Source: Holzapfeliella saturejae
GTDB lineage: Bacteria; Bacillota; Bacilli; Lactobacillales; Lactobacillaceae
Direction: 5' to 3'
DNA: 64,000 nucleotides
Assembly: GCF_037546065.1 (NCBI RefSeq)
Contig: NZ_JAWMWG010000005.1
Span: forward strand, 1 to 64,000
Positions 62,061 through 64,000 of this stretch are shown here, piece by piece. Under the pieces are notes generated by a model. The model was not told the DNA's origin and made no database searches. It was given only the letters and a program-made list of their open reading frames with translations. The position numbers and the translations under genes are program-made. Within the stretch, counting starts at the first letter, position 1, and each line of letters starts with the position of its first letter.

Positions 62061-62780
62061 ATGAAAGATAAAGTTAAAATCGTTGCCCCTATAATAGGAA
62101 GAAACTGGGCTGAATTAAAACAGCAGCTTTTATTAGTTCAAAGTAATAAACCAGATTTGATTGAATGGCGAATAGATACTTTAGAGTCCTTACCAAATGA
62201 AAATCAATTGGTAAAGTTTATTCAATTGATCAAAGGACATACTTCCTTACCTTTATTAGCTACATTTAGAACAGCTACAGAGGGTGGTAATTTAGAAATA
62301 TCAGATAAACTGTATATTGAATTATTGCTAGCTCTTTGTCAAAATCCAGTAATTTCATTTTTAGATATTGAAGTTAGAATAAATAAAAACGAGATTCTAC
62401 CTATTATAAAGAGAGCACAGCATAATAAAATTAAAGTTATTACCAGTTATCATAATTTTGGCTGTACTCCTACAAATGATGAACTGTATCACAAAATTAG
62501 TCGTATGCTAGAGGTTAAACCAGATATTGCTAAATTAGCGGTTATGCCACATAATGCTAGTGATGTTTTACGATTAATGACATTTTCTTGTGATATTAGT
62601 CAAAAAATAGCTCCCAAATTAGTTACGATGGCTATGGGAAATCTTGGGAAAGTGACAAGAGTAACTCCTGAACTAACCCATTCATTTTTGACTTTTGCAG
62701 CTTTAGATGAACAATCTGCTTCAGCTCCCGGTCAGTTACAGATTGATCAAGCTCGAAATATTATTGAAGAACTGAATTAA
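62061..62780 (+). CDS. aroD: Type I 3-dehydroquinate dehydratase
   Basis: A 239-residue TIM-barrel protein. LIEWRIDTLE (substrate Glu and Arg), SYHNFGCTP (catalytic His) and IAKLAVMPHNASDV (Schiff-base Lys) are the type I hallmarks. It interconverts 3-dehydroquinate and 3-dehydroshikimate. It starts 21 bp after aroE, so both share the attenuator. The pair could serve synthesis or quinate/shikimate use. The neighbouring permease favours the latter. Confidence 0.93.
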   Translation: MKDKVKIVAPIIGRNWAELKQQLLLVQSNKPDLIEWRIDTLESLPNENQLVKFIQLIKGHTSLPLLATFRTATEGGNLEISDKLYIELLLALCQNPVISFLDIEVRINKNEILPIIKRAQHNKIKVITSYHNFGCTPTNDELYHKISRMLEVKPDIAKLAVMPHNASDVLRLMTFSCDISQKIAPKLVTMAMGNLGKVTRVTPELTHSFLTFAALDEQSASAPGQLQIDQARNIIEELN

Positions 62781-62814
62781 TTATTAATATATAATTTTAT
62801 AACATTATATATTA

Positions 62815-62852
62815 AATAAAAACCGCTACTAACCTAATAGCAGCGGTTTTTA
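62815..62852. terminator. Bidirectional intrinsic terminator
   Basis: AAAAACCGCT pairs with AGCGGTTTTT around an inner imperfect CTA/TAG stem, between convergent genes. Confidence 0.85.
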
Positions 62853-62853
62853 T

Positions 62854-64000
62854 TTAATTTAGATGTAGTTTTTTGAAGCTCGGAATACTTAACATCACTA
62901 TAAAACTTAGTAAGTACATTACTGATAGACTAGCCATTACCATAAAAACGGAGTAATGGTCCATAATCAAACCAATGACAACTGACGAAAATCCACCAAT
63001 AGCACGCCCAACATTCACAATCACATTATTTGCAGTAGATCGAATCTCAGTTGGATAAAGTAAGCTAATTACAGCACCATAACCACCAAACATACCGTTT
63101 GAACAAAAACCAATAACAGCTCCGGCAATAATTAATGCTAAGGCCGATTTAGCTAGTAAAATGCCATAGACAGATAAGGCCGAAGCAATCAAGAACAATC
63201 CGAAAGCTTTGCGAGGTCCCAACTTATCAAGAATTGATCCAAAGGTAACCATTCCTAGGCTCATCCCAATAATCGTTGAAATCATCCAAACTGATGAACC
63301 TGAGACATTCAACTGTTGTTGTTTTTGAACAATGGAAGGCAGCCAGTTCATCAGACCAAAGTAGCCTGATATTTGAACAATGACCATAAAAGTCAAAGCA
63401 ACAGTTTGGTAAGCTGTTTTCATGTCTTTAAATAACAATCCAAAACTTTTAGCAATAGATAGTTTTTTATTTTTTTGCTGTTGTTGACTTTGTAAAAAAG
63501 CATCGCTTTCTTTTAGATGCCGACGAATAAAGAAAACTTGGACGATAGGTAATAATCCAAAAGCAAATAAGACATTCCAACCTAATGTTGGGATAATAAT
63601 TGCGGCCAAAATAGCAGCTAAAACAGATCCGATTTGACCACTAATTGCAGCAATTGAACTCATACGACCCACTTGATTTTTGTTGAAATTCTCTGAAATC
63701 AAGGCGATTCCGACACCGTATTCACCGCCAGCACCAATTCCTGCAATAAATCTCAAAATATAAATTAACGTTAAATCTTGCGCAAAGCAAATCCCTGCAG
63801 TTGCAAAGGCAAAGATGAAGATGGTATATGTAAACGTCTTAACGCGGCCAATGCGATCACCAATAATTCCAAACACCACACCGCCTAATAACATACCTAG
63901 GTTGGTAACGGATGAAATTAATCCGGCCTGTCCACCAGATATATGGAATTCAGCAATAATTGATGATAATGAAAATGATAAAAACATCACATCCATATTT
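62854..64000 (-). CDS. MFS transporter, aromatic acid:proton symporter type (5' end cut by window edge)
   Basis: The frame is open to the window edge and the first visible residues, MDVMFLSFSLSSII, are the first family helix, so the real start lies beyond 64000. About 380 residues are seen. GGVVFGIIGDRIGRVKTF is MFS motif A, IAGIGAGGEYGVGIALISE matches the sugar/aromatic-acid symporter pattern, and a second GSILDKLGPRKA follows in the C-half. Next to aroE and aroD it is a plausible shikimate or quinate uptake system. Confidence 0.85.
   Translation of the reverse strand, partial: NMDVMFLSFSLSSIIAEFHISGGQAGLISSVTNLGMLLGGVVFGIIGDRIGRVKTFTYTIFIFAFATAGICFAQDLTLIYILRFIAGIGAGGEYGVGIALISENFNKNQVGRMSSIAAISGQIGSVLAAILAAIIIPTLGWNVLFAFGLLPIVQVFFIRRHLKESDAFLQSQQQQKNKKLSIAKSFGLLFKDMKTAYQTVALTFMVIVQISGYFGLMNWLPSIVQKQQQLNVSGSSVWMISTIIGMSLGMVTFGSILDKLGPRKAFGLFLIASALSVYGILLAKSALALIIAGAVIGFCSNGMFGGYGAVISLLYPTEIRSTANNVIVNVGRAIGGFSSVVIGLIMDHYSVFMVMASLSVMYLLSFIVMLSIPSFKKLHLN

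Noticed and set aside
1..64000. tRNA, rRNA or complete insertion sequences
   Set aside because: I saw no cloverleaf-like sequence, rRNA motif, or transposase frame with terminal inverted repeats. A tRNAscan or ISfinder run would be decisive.

Overview
The window is AT-rich DNA from a low-GC Gram-positive bacterium, most likely a member of the Lactobacillaceae. The evidence is the strong AAGGAGG-type ribosome binding sites, a WxL/DUF916 surface cluster, an iteron plasmid replicon (Rep_3 initiator, ParA with a small partner, DUF536 protein) and a KxYKxGKxW-like signal peptide with SLAP/SH3-like C-terminal repeats. The replicon genes suggest a large plasmid or an integrated plasmid. I cannot tell which, and I do not name a species.

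Layout. (1) 1-6250, cell surface: the 3' part of a DUF4956 membrane protein, a Cthe_2159-like beta-helix lipoprotein, a small secreted Asn/Ser/Thr-rich protein, then a WxL locus (two WxL proteins and one DUF916/DUF3324 scaffold). (2) 6327-26168, minus strand: one 19.8-kb gene for a 6,613-residue secreted protein. It has a divergent KxYKxGKxW signal, a pectate-lyase-like beta-helix adhesive domain, an Ig-like module, roughly 5,000 residues of Tyr/Gly/Ala/Asp-rich repeats of about 40 residues, an Asn-Thr-Gly-Gly linker and SH3-like wall-binding modules. (3) 26280-33000, replicon: four perfect 22-bp iterons, Rep_3 initiator, tyrosine recombinase, sugar and alcohol genes, parA/parB-like pair, DUF985 cupin and a MerR regulator. 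Extra iteron-core copies are scattered across this block. (4) 33000-50600, accessory block: TetR, MerR and LytTR regulators, stress and detoxification enzymes, two frameshifted ABC genes (an exporter and an Lsa-like ABC-F protein), duplicated small membrane genes, a DUF536 plasmid protein, a truncated MFS gene and a resolvase-fold protein whose active site is lost. (5) 50600-59500: FUSC protein, a three-membrane-protein ABC operon, ASCH protein, hydrolase, NadR and an ABC exporter. (6) 59700-64000, shikimate/quinate block: Old Yellow Enzyme reductase, aroE, aroD and a convergent aromatic-acid-type MFS permease.

The two most notable signals are the giant repeat adhesin and a 20-codon leader peptide ending NFYYYYYF at 60902-60964. 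The leader is followed by competing hairpins and an intrinsic terminator in front of aroE. It looks like a ribosome-mediated Tyr/Phe attenuator and shows no T-box consensus. Other regulatory architecture is visible: two MerR-type 19-bp-spacer promoters, two TetR genes whose promoters predict leaderless mRNAs, a 16-codon minus-strand leader overlapping the start of a membrane protein gene, and repeated TGAACATTTT sites around the promoter of the resolvase-fold protein.
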